A DNA stretch of 64,000 bases. It comes from Isoetes taiwanensis. Its lineage: Eukaryota; Streptophyta; Lycopodiopsida; Isoetales; Isoetaceae. Below are positions 23,917-34,101 of this stretch, in pieces. Each line of letters starts with the position of its first letter. Position 1 is the stretch's first letter. The DNA lies in the NCBI GenBank assembly GCA_021234155.1, contig JAJEKV010000304.1:186001-250000 (forward strand). Direction: 5' to 3'. The position numbers and the translations under genes were made by a program. The notes under the pieces were generated by a model. It was not told the DNA's origin, made no database searches, and saw only the letters and a list, made by a program, of their open reading frames with translations.

Positions 23917-23949
23917 TTGTTTATTGTTCTCCTCTACCTATTCTTTACA
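23917..23949 (+). mobile_element. remnant of Copia 3' LTR (33 bp)
   Basis: The last 33 bases are identical to the end of the 5' LTR (TTGTTTATTG ... CTTTACA) and are followed by the right target duplication AAGAC (23950-23954). The missing 198 bp of the LTR and the missing RNase H sequence were lost in a single deletion that left the outer end intact. Confidence 0.88.
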
Positions 23950-24126
23950 AAGACAGCCCTAATCATTGGAATAAATATATGGTTGCCTGCACTCTCCTGG
24001 CATCGCTTTGGGCTGAGAAAGGGATTCAGAGTTCTTGAAGAAAGAAGGCACCAGAATTCTGTTGCAAGTATTATGCTATTATCAGATGGGCAGGACACCC
24101 ATGGCTGGCAAAATAGAACCGATTGA

Positions 24127-24440
24127 CAGCAAACGGTCCAGTCTGTATGACAAAGAAAACCTCCAGAAACAATCTGTATGAAAAAGCAAAACTAATTTGT
24201 GATGATGCTCTCCTATAGCCCAAATTTACTGGAAAATCGTGACCAAATCCGTCTCTCACAAATCGCCAAAGACGATGTTATGCTTCAGGAATTGTTCGGC
24301 TGGAAAAAGAAATACAGAACCAAATTAAGAAGGGTATATGAAAAAGATGGAATTAAATCTGACCATAGACATTAAATTTAGGTTCATTTATGAATAGCTA
24401 CTCTCTCGTAGATCAAAAATTTCAGAAACTAATATTTCAT
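24127..24440. other. no gene seen
   Basis: AT-rich flank downstream of the WAV3-type fragment. I see no exon. Confidence 0.4.
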
Positions 24441-24510
24441 GGAAACCTCCCCAAAATAGCACTACTGGAAACCTCCCCAGGTTAGCAAGATTGGAAACCT
24501 CCCCAGAACC
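24441..24510. repeat. three 26-bp units headed by GGAAACCTCCCC
   Basis: GGAAACCTCCCCA begins at 24441, 24467 and 24493, an exact 26-bp period, with different sequence filling each unit. The conserved 12-mer is the same as in the 22-bp array at 8551. Confidence 0.9.
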
Positions 24511-25079
24511 ATATCAGAATGTCTCCAAGATCCGTAGTGATGTGGCAGGTCGCCCGTCTATCAGCCGTAGCGTGAAAAGACGCTGTAAAGGCCGCCGCAT
24601 CTACCAAGTGCCGCTCCGTGCGGTCTTGCGTGGCCGATGCGGGTCCGACGCATGAAAGGGCGTGTCGCCGATGTTGTAACCATCTCCCCATGTCATTCAA
24701 GACCCGTGCTAATGTGGTAGGCCCCGTTCGGCCCGCTCTTTGGCGGGGAGAGGCCAATCAACTTCGGGCTTGGGGTGGCAAAAGGTGGCTCCGCGCCATC
24801 AGCGCCATGAACGAGGACCGTGGGGGCAAATGCGAGGAGACCACATGGAAACCGTGTGACGCGTGACCAAAGACCGCGGTAAATCCAGGCCACCCGCCAT
24901 TGGCCGGGAGGTGGGGAGGAGGCGCCAAAGGCGGGATTGGTGGCAAAGCGTGACTCACGGGCCATCTAGGCCGAGCCGATGGAGCGAGCCAAACCATCTT
25001 GACTCGCCCAAGGAGGACAATCCAAAACGACCAGCCAAGGAGAATGCAAACCGGGATGCCACCAACTTGGGTGGGAGAG
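24511..25079. other. GC-rich DNA without recognised genes
   Basis: Base composition rises sharply here. Frames on both strands are open by composition only and show no domain. Confidence 0.35.
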
Positions 25080-25790
25080 CCAACTAACCGAGATGGAAGC
25101 CGCCAAGTCAGTGGGGAGCTAATAACAACGGTGATCCCGGACACCACCGAGTTCAGTGGCGAGGCAACCACCACCAAGTCCGGTGGGGAGACAACGACGG
25201 CGAGCCAAACACACGACCAAGTTGGGTGGGGGCGATCCACGACACCACCAGTTCGGGTGGGTAGCCATGTGATAGAGCCAAGCACACGACACCACCCAGT
25301 CGGTTGGGTAGTCGACTAGCGGAGCCAAACACCACCAAGTCGGTTGAGAGACCAAGGAGGACGATCCAAGTCGGGTGGGTAGCCAACTAACGAACCAAAT
25401 ACCACCGAAGTGGGGTGGGCAGCCAAACACCACCGAAGAGTGGGGTGGGCAGCCAACCACCACCAAGTCAAGTGGGGAGCCAAACTAACCGATAACCGAC
25501 AGAGCCACCAAGTCGGGTGGGCAGCCAACTAGCCGAACCAAACACCACCGAGTCGGGTGGGCAGCCAACCACCACCAAGTCGAGTGGGGAGCCAAACACC
25601 ACCACCTCGGGTGGGTAGCGAAACTGATCGATACGACCACACGACACGACCAAGTCGGGTGGACAGCCAACTAACCGAACCAAACACCACCCAGTCGGGT
25701 GGGCAGCCAACCACCAGCCAAACACCACCAAGTCGTGTGAGTAGCCAAACTGATCGATCAGACCACACGACAGGTTTCGGCTGGGCACTT
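25080..25790. repeat. GC-rich degenerate minisatellite (CCAAGTCGGGTGGG)
   Basis: About twenty imperfect units of CACCACCAAGTCGGGTGGG and (C/T)AGCCAAC, spaced 30-60 bp apart. Open frames through it encode only Trp/Pro/Leu-rich repeats (LPTRLGGVW) and are by-products of the repeat. From 25860 onwards related words appear on the opposite strand (CCCCACCCGACTGG). Confidence 0.85.
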
Positions 25791-26842
25791 AGTAGAAAAC
25801 CCACTTAAGATCCCAACTTGGGATGGTCATGACTGGTCGGTCCCCTTCCCTCGGTCCCTTCGGTTAGTCGGCTCCCCACCCGACTGGTTGGTCCCGTTGG
25901 TCGTTTTGGCTGGCTCCACCGGTTTGGTCACCTCTAGTTTCTTGGCTTGGTCATCTCGGTGACTGACTCAAGTTCCTCCTTGGGTTGTGCCCGGTTGGTT
26001 GGCTCCTTCCTTCGGCCCAGTTGGTTGGCTTGGGTCTGTTGGCTCGCATTGTTGGTTGATTGGTGATGTGCATGTCGTGTGAGGGAACGTTTGGCTGGCG
26101 GCTTGTCCCGGTTAGCCCAGGGTGGATAGCTGGTGCGACGGCATCGACGCGACTTAGCCTTGGCAATTCTGTGTCCTCTGCCTATGTCATCAATTGTTAG
26201 TCAAGAATTCTGGTCAGAAAGCTTGTTAACAATGAGCTGGACATGATTATGTGGTAGTTGAAGAGACAGAGAGGATCACATGTCTTATGTATTAGAACCA
26301 CTTTGCTGGCGGTCTTATATTGAGCAAGCTAATCAAGATGGGGATAATTTGTGGCCCTGCCCACTTTAACAGTTCTGCCTGCATGTCATCTAAGTCTACA
26401 GCCTATCCATTTGCAGGATGTCGCAAGCTTTTAGCGGCATCTACGTCTGATGTTGGGCCTGTTTGGCTGGTACCAAAATTTGAGTCCCAATGGAATCATA
26501 AAACTGCAGCAAGTACTGAACCCACTATTTTGAAGAGATGTTCCGTAAGTTGGTGGGTACTCTTCTCTAAAAATAATCTGATAGTGATGATCAAGGAGAT
26601 ATAACATTTCTAGATAATGCTCCAAAATGTACCATGGCTTCTTGCTTTTGAGAAAAGCTTTGTATTATTTAATCGTTTGTGACCTAAGAGTGGGGTCAAC
26701 TCCATGCCTAAGCCAGCATTTAAGGTCCTTCATTCAACATCAAACCACTTGTTTCAAGAAAAGCTAGCCGAACATGAAGACCTCCTTGTGCATCTTCTTT
26801 CAAATGTGAGTATTGGCTAGGTGGAAGGGTTTTGTTCACCAC
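25791..26842. other. no gene seen
   Basis: The first 350 bp keep GGTTGG/CGGTTGG words and may be a degenerate continuation of the minisatellite in inverse orientation. The frame at 26320-26604 has no recognised motif. Confidence 0.35.
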
Positions 26843-27364
26843 TGTTACGAACCAAAATTTTAGTACCAAAAATTTCGATTTGTATTCACGTCAACCATCA
26901 GAGTACACATAATAAGTACTGCCTCCCACGAGGCTATATACATGAAAGCCACGCATATAGATAACAAATGACAACACGAGATAACTAAATACACACGTAC
27001 GCTCCGCCAGCTATCAAACAGCCTGCACAAGCTTCCACGTGTTAGTAACATGCATAGACGTTATCCAGTAATGTCAACATGAAGCCATGACTGACGGACT
27101 GCAAGTACATACATATGAAATCCACCACACGCACCATAGCATCTGCCAAGCAGACACACCCCGCCATATCTAGACAGTACGTCGTCTAGAACCCCCGCGC
27201 TGGTGGATCCCGTGTAAGGGAGAACTGCAAGCACATAAGAACTTAGACACGAGACTGTTGGCTACCGCCATCACCGTCCCATACCAGTGACGGGCCTTGC
27301 CTCATCAACGTTTCAACATTCTTCATTAGACAAGCTATGCTTATCTATTAATACTTGCATAACA
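26843..27364 (-). mobile_element. LTR-retrotransposon 3' LTR with polypurine tract
   Basis: On the minus strand a 522-bp segment starts TGTTATGCAAG and ends GTTCGTAACA, the TG...CA borders of an LTR with TGTTA/TAACA ends. Directly upstream on that strand is GGAGCATCCAGGGGAG, a polypurine tract. This is therefore a right-hand LTR whose internal region is cut off about 19 bp away by the foldback MITE. The short LTR suggests a Copia-type element, but no coding sequence confirms it. Confidence 0.65.
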
Positions 27365-27382
27365 CTCCCCTGGATGCTCCTT

Positions 27383-27931
27383 ATTAGGGTTTTTTTGAGA
27401 TTAAAAAAGGGCCTTCAAAACATGCCAACTAAGCCAAATGAAGATAAATGAACTACCAATCAGAAATCAGAGCCTGACGGGTCCAGTCAGCAAAACTGTT
27501 ATAACTAACTCACTGAATCACATTTTCTAGCATAACTATTGATAGAAAAGTCCAAATGAGCTCTCGTTTAGTGCAATAGATAGATCTCGTTGAGATCTTT
27601 CCAATCTTAGGTGCTTTGCACATATTTTAACCACTTATGATTGTCAAAACTCCAAAAAATATGGTTTTTACCATTTTTTATTATCATACGGGGCTAAAAG
27701 ATATGCAAAACCACCCAAGGTTGGAAAGATCTCAATGAGATCTATCTATTGCACCAAACAAGAACTCATTTGGACTTTTCTATCAACACTTATGCTAGAA
27801 AATGTGATCCAGTGAGTTAGTTATAACTGTTTTGCGGACTGGATTACCAATTCTGTTTTCTGATTGGTAGTTCATATAGCTTAGTCAGCAGTTCTTAGAA
27901 GACCCTTTTATAATCTCAAAAGATCCCTAAT
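27383..27931. mobile_element. foldback MITE with arms of about 260 bp
   Basis: The whole element is one long imperfect inverted repeat. The ends read ATTAGGG then TTTTTTTGAGATTA, against ATTAGGG then ATCTTTTGAGATTA on the other strand. Internally, GATAGAAAAGTCCAAATGAG, CAATAGATAGATCTC and GTTATAACTAACTCACTG occur in both arms with roughly 88-90% identity by eye. The centre lies near 27660. A 3-bp TTA/TGA duplication is possible but not convincing. A transcript would form a long hairpin suited to small-RNA production. Confidence 0.8.
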
Positions 27932-29237
27932 GATTAAATGAGGGATTGTTTAAAGCATCTTGAACTCAGCTCGCTGCCTTGCATTGGTATTTGGTTCAGC
28001 CTTGAAGAGTTTTGCGTAGAATCTATTTAAGATATTGTGCATTTCTCGTTGATCTGCTGTTAACTGGCCACTTTCATCTCTGAGCTGAAGGATTGGAGGG
28101 GAAGCCCCTTTCCCTTTAATCGCCTGAAAATACCTGTGGGTGAGCCCTCTTTCATTCATGAGCCATGAAATTTCACTTCTTTCAGCATAAGCAATAATTT
28201 TCTCTTGCTCCGTCTTACTTATCTCTTCCTTTAGCCTTGCTGCCTGCACCCTAGCCCAGGCATTATGAGGTTCTCTAAGAACTATGACTCCAAATTTGCT
28301 CTCATAGCAGTTAGCTTGCCAAACAATTTTAGCTTATCCATCTTTTGCTGCGAACGTGCTTGTTCAGAAGTCCACTCTTTAAGCTGATGTAAAGGCTGAT
28401 GCTCATTTTATATCCAATGATTTTTATCTTTTTCCTCAAAATCTCTGTTTGTGACTGTTGCTTTCCTGATATTCTGCTTTTTCCTTTCCCCTGTACTAGG
28501 TTTTGACAACTGGCTCTGCAGAAGAATGGGTCTATGATCCGAAAAGTGATTAAAGGTCGTGAAGGTAAGCAATTTTCCTCCTTTTTCCAGCATCCAATCA
28601 TTAGTGTAGAATCTGTCCAGTCTTTCTTCTGTTCTTGTATGGTTTGATTTCCACGTGAACCTAGGCTGGTGCTTGCTGAAATTCAAACTCATAAAACAGT
28701 CAGAAATACCAAGAGTAAAACAAAGACCACACCACGCTTGAGATTCTTCTTCTGATAATTTTGCAAAACTCGAGTTTGTGTCCTCTTCTCTTTCCAGCAT
28801 GTTGAAATCTCCCATTAGCATTAGACCCCGAATATCATCAGGAATGTCTTTTGCAAGCTGCTGCCAAATAACTGATCTTTGCCTAGGCTAGTTTACCGGA
28901 GCATAAATATTAATAATTGCTATTTTATCCCTGTTGAATTTCAAAATCAGAATTTGCACTCTCCCAAGAGTTAAAATTCTATGCTCTATAATCTGATCTA
29001 TCCATCTGTTCCCCCGCTCGGTCTATTAGTCCCTTGAACTTGCTGAGCTAGATTCCAAAAATGTCTCCCATCTGCAATTTTCCTTCTCTCGTTTCCATAG
29101 ATTATTTTGGTCTCTTGAATGCAAATGAAGTCCAAAACCCCATTGAGGTTCTGAATCTCTCTAATATGAAGCTTGAGTTTATGAAGCTTGTTGGCCTTAA
29201 TGTCCTGGGAGCTCATACCCTGGACATTCCAACTCAA
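27932..29237 (-). pseudogene. LINE A1 ORF2: endonuclease part, decayed
   Basis: Read from 29237: MSWNVQGMSS and CIQETKI are the first motifs of an APE-type endonuclease. At 28821-28408 come LMGDFNML, a trunk matching the LINE endonuclease, and HFSDHRPILL, the catalytic Ser-Asp-His end. At 28249-27950 comes the linker before the reverse transcriptase (RYFQAIKGKGASPPILQLRD), including LNRFYAKLF. Several stops and frame changes separate the pieces. The reverse transcriptase itself is missing because the element is cut at about 27950 next to the foldback MITE. It belongs to the same LINE as the ORF1 pieces at 29234-29676 and 30260-30568 and at 34102-38056. Confidence 0.85.
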
Positions 29238-30568
29238 AACATTAAGTGAAGTACATATATCCCTTTATTTTTCAAAAGGGTTTCATCTGCCCATTCAAAT
29301 CCCTCCTTAGGATGACCTTTATTATTCCTGGTACCGATAATTATCAGAATTTTCTGTCTATTATGTTTTATGATCGTCCTAAAGGCATATGATTCAAAAT
29401 TCCAATGTGTAGCATTCTCCAAAATTTCCCTGTTTACGCTCTCATCTGCTAGGTCCTTTTCCGAATAAGGTAAAACTGGAAATTTTAAGGAATTCTCTTT
29501 TTTCTGGACCAACCACTTTTTTCCCCATTGTTAACCTTCTCCCAAGCTATAGCAATTGTGGTGAAGCTAACAAAGCTAATAGGGTCTATCATGGCATCAT
29601 TGTGTCCTTTATCCTCGAACGTGATAGCTGATTGTTTTCAGATTTGTCCATTTGTTGCTGATTCGACTGTTCTATCCAGGGAAAAAAATACTAAAGTCAT
29701 ATTTTAGATTAGCTAGAACAACTTTGGCTAATTTAACCCAAAATACATAGGAAAACTTTCGAATGTTTGGCTAAAGTTGAATAATTTTCCTTTAGTAGTT
29801 TTGAATGTTTGGCTACTTTTTGTTTGAACCTTTATATAAACTTTAGCCAAACGTTTATGCTATGCCAAACTTTTTATTGTACGAACATATTAATAATAGA
29901 AATCTACTAGTTGGAGAACAAAAAACTGTCTATCTAATATAGTATTAGCAACCTCTATTCCATAATCTCATGAATAATCTCATATTTTACATTAGCAATT
30001 AAAAAGTATGGCTAATCTATCCCTAAATGCATAGGAAAACTTTCGAACGTTTGGCTAAAGTGGAAGAATTTTTCCTCTCCTTCTTTCTTATGTTTGGCTA
30101 AACCTTGGTGTAAGGGAGGTCAACTTTGAAAATATTTGGCGATTTTTTCCTTTTTTCCAAAAATTTCCTCCTTTATAGTTTAGCCGTACTTTTTCCAAAA
30201 ATGTCCAAAAAATCGCCATTTGGCTAATATTAGCCGCTATTTTTTTCCGTGGTTCTATCTCATTCTTGTCCTGGAGGTCTATTTCCATACTTTTCATTTC
30301 TGGACTGTTCTGAAAATTGTTCACACTTTCCTGAACGTCTTTTTCAGTGCGCCTGTCAACCTTGTGAGTTACAGGCTGTTTAGAGGCCTCTTGTTCCTGA
30401 ATTCTAGATTCCATGTCTCCTCTTTTGATGTACGATTTGATTTGTTCGTTTATTTCACTTTCAGAATTTTCATTTTTCTCCCCACCTCCATTGCTGTCTG
30501 TTTTCCAGCCTCATATAAGTATGCATTAGGTTCTTTCTCTGGAGGAAATAATCCCTTTGATATCCAGG
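29234..30568 (-). pseudogene. LINE A1 ORF1: C-terminal part, interrupted by a hAT MITE
   Basis: The block 29512-29234 (LPYSEKDLADESVNREILEN, THWNFESYAFRTI, NKGHPKEGFEWAD, LKNKGIYV) aligns with the last 100 residues of ORF1 in copy A2 (VLPEEANERNKL, NTQWSEKSFRLRSI, SKGVPANDFDW, SRGIYV). Upstream (29676-29520) lie IEQSNQQQMDKSENNQ and TTIAIAWEKVNNG. Past the MITE (30260-30568) follow MESRIQEQEASKQPV and KSMEIDLQDKNEIE, a charged linker. The stretch is broken by frame changes. Confidence 0.8.
29677..30251. mobile_element. hAT-type MITE with 8-bp target duplication
   Basis: 575 bp with terminal inverted repeats CAGGGAAAAAAATA and CACGGAAAAAAATA (13 of 14 identical). It is flanked by the perfect 8-bp duplication GTTCTATC (29669-29676 and 30252-30259). 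The 8-bp duplication and CAGGG-type ends indicate hAT mobilisation. Internally a phrase ending GGAAAACTTTCGAAYGTTTGG occurs twice (about 29752 and 30031). It contains no coding sequence. It interrupts LINE A1; the uninterrupted version of the site is preserved in the inverted copy at 30569-30719. Confidence 0.92.
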
Positions 30569-30719
30569 ACAAGAGGCCTCTAAACAGCCTGTAACTCACA
30601 AGGTTGACAGGCGCACTGAAAAAGACGTTCAGGAAAGTGTGAACAATTTTCAGAACAGTCCAGAAATGAAAAGTATGGAAATAGACCTCCAGGACAAGAA
30701 TGAGATAGAACAGTCGAAT
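30260..30719. repeat. perfect 151-bp inverted duplication of LINE A1 sequence
   Basis: The right arm (30569-30719) is the exact reverse complement of the left arm (30260-30394 plus 29661-29676, joined across the MITE). I found no mismatch over 151 bases when reading them against each other. The spacer is about 174 bp. The right arm lacks the MITE. Confidence 0.9.
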
Positions 30720-31229
30720 GAGATAGAGCAAATCAACAGCTCATGGAGGACGCTCATGGAGGGCGCTCATGGAGGGCGCTTAGGGTTTCAGCCCTGTTCT
30801 TTTGCTCATAACTTGGGATTCCGGTGTCAGATTCAGATGTTCTTGGGCTTGTTGGAAAGCTTATCGAACGAGCTTTCCGTCGGTGTATGATTTGTATGGT
30901 GTTTCCTCTGTTTTAGTCGACGGAATCCACCTGACAGTCCCGGCCCTCTTTTGGCGGCGCTAGGGTTTGGCTGCAGTTTTCTTTTGGCCATAACTTCTGG
31001 ATCTGGTGGCAGTTTTGGGTGTGTTTGGGCTTGTTGGAAAGCTCTTTGAGCACTCTATCCAATGGTGTTTAATCTTTTCAGAGATTGGCCTGTTGGGAAA
31101 GACGGTTCAGCTCTGAAACTTCGGCCTCTGAAACTTTGCACACGAACGAACGAACGGCTTTCAGATAAGTTTTCTGTTTCATTTTGAATCAAGGCAATGA
31201 CCAATTCTGTTAGCTTGGGGTAGCATATA
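30720..31229. other. no gene; short tandem repeats
   Basis: Three 13-bp units GCTCATGGAGG(A/G)C at 30739-30780. Then come two degenerate copies of a block containing CATAACTT and GGGCTTGTTGGAAAGCT (about 30800-30900 and 30980-31060). No coding sequence. Confidence 0.6.
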
Positions 31230-33281
31230 TTTTGATTCCAAGACATTGCATTTAGTAAAGACATTTTCTCGGCATGTTAGTCACTCTAATTTGCTTCTAC
31301 TTTTCTCGGCTTTGAGATTTCTTTAGCTCTTAAGTTTATAAGAGAGATCAAATATTTCTAGTTTATATTCAGACACAAATTAGGGAATACAGCAGAGGCT
31401 AGGGGCCGCATAGGCAAGGCAAATGCATTTGAGTAAAAGGTGGACGGAAAAAGTTACGGGACAGAGAGGCTCAGCCTCCGCCGTACACCAGGGATAGCGA
31501 AAATTTGGACCCACCAACCGGTAATCGGACCACTATAAACTCCCCCGCCATAGAATAACAGCCAGCATGAAAAGACAACATGAAAAGACACAATGCATAT
31601 GTATATAAGTGTGGTATTTGTAGTCAAAAAGGAGACTGGGATACGCTACGGACTGAGGGGTCTAACCCCCGCCGTAGGCCAGGATAGCGAGGGCATGACC
31701 CTCCAACTGGTTCCCGGATCACCAAAATGACTGAAGGAGTAAATAATAGCTTACAAGTGCTCTTACATCAAGTGCTTGAGGATGTGTTGCAGACTATGTG
31801 AAGACATCTATAGAATAATCAAAAACCATGTTTGGGACTCTACAAGAAGTTTTGCCAACTGCAGAATGTCCAACAAAAGTGGAACAGGGAATAGCACAAT
31901 CAATTATGCTGCAGGCCTTCAAAAAAACTCGAAGATGAGGACGTTCATCTAATCAGGTTTTTTCATTTGAATTGATAAGCTAGTAACACACAAAACAAGG
32001 GAAGGGTGATACCACTATCTGCATAATCTGGATGATTGATCTTTTCATTCTTTTATCATCATTAGGTATAAATATAGATTGGCTGTTGTAAGCTATGAAA
32101 TTGGATGGTTTCTTTGCACAATGCGTCAGTTCTATCAACATAGTATATGCATGCTATGTATGAAATAAGGAAGTTTCTTTAGACGCTTTACACTAATATA
32201 AATCTGGACTATTAGGCAGTGACTACATAAGTTGGGGATTGTGTTAACATATATTTTGATTTCAAGACATTGCATTTAGTAAAGACATTTTCTGGCATGT
32301 TAGTCACTCTAATTTGCTCTCTACTTTTCTCTGGCTTTGAGATTTCTTTAGCTCTTAAGTTTATAAAAGAGATCAAATACTTCTAGTTTATATTCAGACA
32401 CAAATTAGGGAATACAGCAGAGGCTAGGGGCTGCATAGGCAAGGCAAATGCATTTGAGTAAAAGGTGGGCCGGAATAAGTTACGGGGACGAGAGAGGCTC
32501 AGCCTCCGTGTACACACCGGGATAGCGAGGGCTGGACCCACCAACCGGTAACTGGACCACTATAAACTCCCCGCCATAGAATAACCAAACATGAAAAGTC
32601 ACAATGCATATATATACAAGTGTGGTATTTGTAGTCAAAAAGAGAGATGGGATACGCCATCTGGACTGGGGTCTAACCCCCAGCCGTGAGGCCCGGACAA
32701 CAGGGAGGGCACGACCCTCCAACCGGGTTCCCGGATCACCAAAATGATCAAGGAGAGCCTAAAGGCTTTAATAAATAATAGCTTACAAGTGCTCTTACAT
32801 CAAGTGCTTGAGGATATGTTGCGCATTATGTGAAGACATCTATAGAATAATCAAAACCATGTTTGGGACTCTACAAGAAGTTTTGCCAAGCTGAGAATGG
32901 CCAACAAAAGTGGAACAGGGAATAGCACAATCAATTATGCTGCAGGCCTTCAAAAAACTCGAAGATGAGGACGTTCATCTAATCAGGTTTTTTCATTTGA
33001 ATTGAATAGCTAGTAACACACAAAACAAGGGAAGAGTGATACCACTATCTCGCATAACCGGATGATTGATCTTTTCATTCTTTTATCATCATTAGGTATA
33101 AATATAGATTGGCTGTTGTAAGCTATGAAATTGGATGGTTTCTTTGCACAATGCATCAGTTCTATCAACATAGTATATGCATGCTATGTATGAAATTAGG
33201 AAGTTTCTTTAGACGCTTTACACTAATATAAATCTGGACCATTAGGCGTTGACTACATAAGTTGGGGATTGTGTTAACATA
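31230..33281. repeat. 1.03-kb tandem duplication
   Basis: Two head-to-tail copies (about 31230-32251 and 32252-33281) with a period of 1024-1030 bp and high identity; differences are mainly small indels. Markers repeated in both are AGACATTGCATTTAGTAAAG (31241 and 32265), CAAATTAGGGAATACAGCAG, GGACCACTATAAACTC and GTTGGGGATTGTGTTAACAT. There are no long open frames. The unit is not bounded by TG...CA and has no interior between copies, so it does not look like an LTR pair. Confidence 0.85.
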
Positions 33282-34101
33282 GTGTAGTTAGAATATTTCA
33301 AGATGGTTTATAAACACCGGACCTTTGGACACGCGATGATGTTATGTTGACGAATATTACTACATATTCATAGCTCCGGGATTGGAGCTCTAATCAATAC
33401 TAATCGGTTTAGTTTAGAGTTTTTGCAGCCTAACAATAATGGCATGGGAAAAATCCAAAATCGAGAATAATGACGAAAAACGGATCGATAATAATACTAT
33501 GCATCGATGAGCCCATTACTATTAAGGTTTTCCTCGAAAAACCCTTGAGGTGGGGTTTTTAATCCCGATAGTAATCAAGGCGTCACTAATAGATAAAGCG
33601 AGGGAGCGAATATATGTCGACTATGTGACTCGGGGAAAAATAGAAGCCGAAGCACATATGGTCAAGGAATGCCCGGTCTACGGACATAAGGTCCAAATTT
33701 AACAAGGTCGGGTGGGATCTCCACTCCCAAAGACCGATGGACAAAGAAGAGACACTCACGGATGTAGCTTAAAGCTATAAAAGAGATGATAATAAGACAG
33801 GGGGTGCACAAAGAGAGAGGGCTAATGTCGAGAAGCAATCGTTGAGGCGAATCGAGAGGCCCCACAAAGTACGATTCAAAACTGTTTATAACGATGCATT
33901 GTGTATGGCCAAGAAGCCAGCTATAAGCACGATGCGGGTATTACAAAGAACAAGAGAAGCCCGCTAGATGGCTACATAAACCTATGCGTCTGTTTGTTGG
34001 CAGCACCCTTTTGGGAGCTCGCAGGATGCTACACAAGTCCGGGGGCCTCACGGCCTGAGGGACGTTAATGTATATTCTATTCTATTCTATTCTATTCTAT
34101 C
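33282..34101 (+). mobile_element. LINE C 3' end, degenerate
   Basis: Contains the stem-loop module AAGGTTTTCCTCGAAAAACCC, then TGAGGTGGGGTTTTTAATCC flanked by ATTACTAT and ATAGTAAT (about 33510-33580). It then has EAEAHMVKECPVYGH (33650 region), a remnant of the Cys/His motif at the C-terminus of plant LINE reverse transcriptases. It ends with GACGTTAA and a (TATTC)n tail at 34071-34101. The order of module and Cys/His motif differs from that in the LINE at 12941. It abuts LINE A1 ORF1 at about 34102. Confidence 0.6.

Larger units (their letters stand above)
19686..24126 (+). pseudogene. WAV3-type von Willebrand A/RING protein fragment, split by a Copia element
   Basis: The upstream part (19686-19922) reads HLVINQMGPQDILSIVAFSS, TRVLPLRCI, QTAIGVINPLD and SGTNIAKKF. 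The downstream part (about 24005-24110) reads GLRKGFRVLEERRHQNSVAS, then IMLLSDGQDTH. Together these follow the von Willebrand A domain of the plant WAV3/EDA40 family of RING ubiquitin ligases (RLSIVxFSS ... GGTNIAEGLRKG ... IMLLSDGQD). The pieces are separated by what looks like an intron into which the Copia element inserted. The RING finger and C-terminal domain were not found. It is a pseudogene fragment, fourth in the row of host-gene remnants. Confidence 0.78.

Noticed and set aside
25119-25808. Overlapping Trp/Pro/Leu-rich frames on both strands
   Set aside because: They are translations of the GC-rich minisatellite; no start context or domain supports coding.
31230-33281. The 1-kb direct repeats as LTRs of one element
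   Set aside because: No TG...CA ends, no internal region between the copies, no primer-binding site or target duplication.
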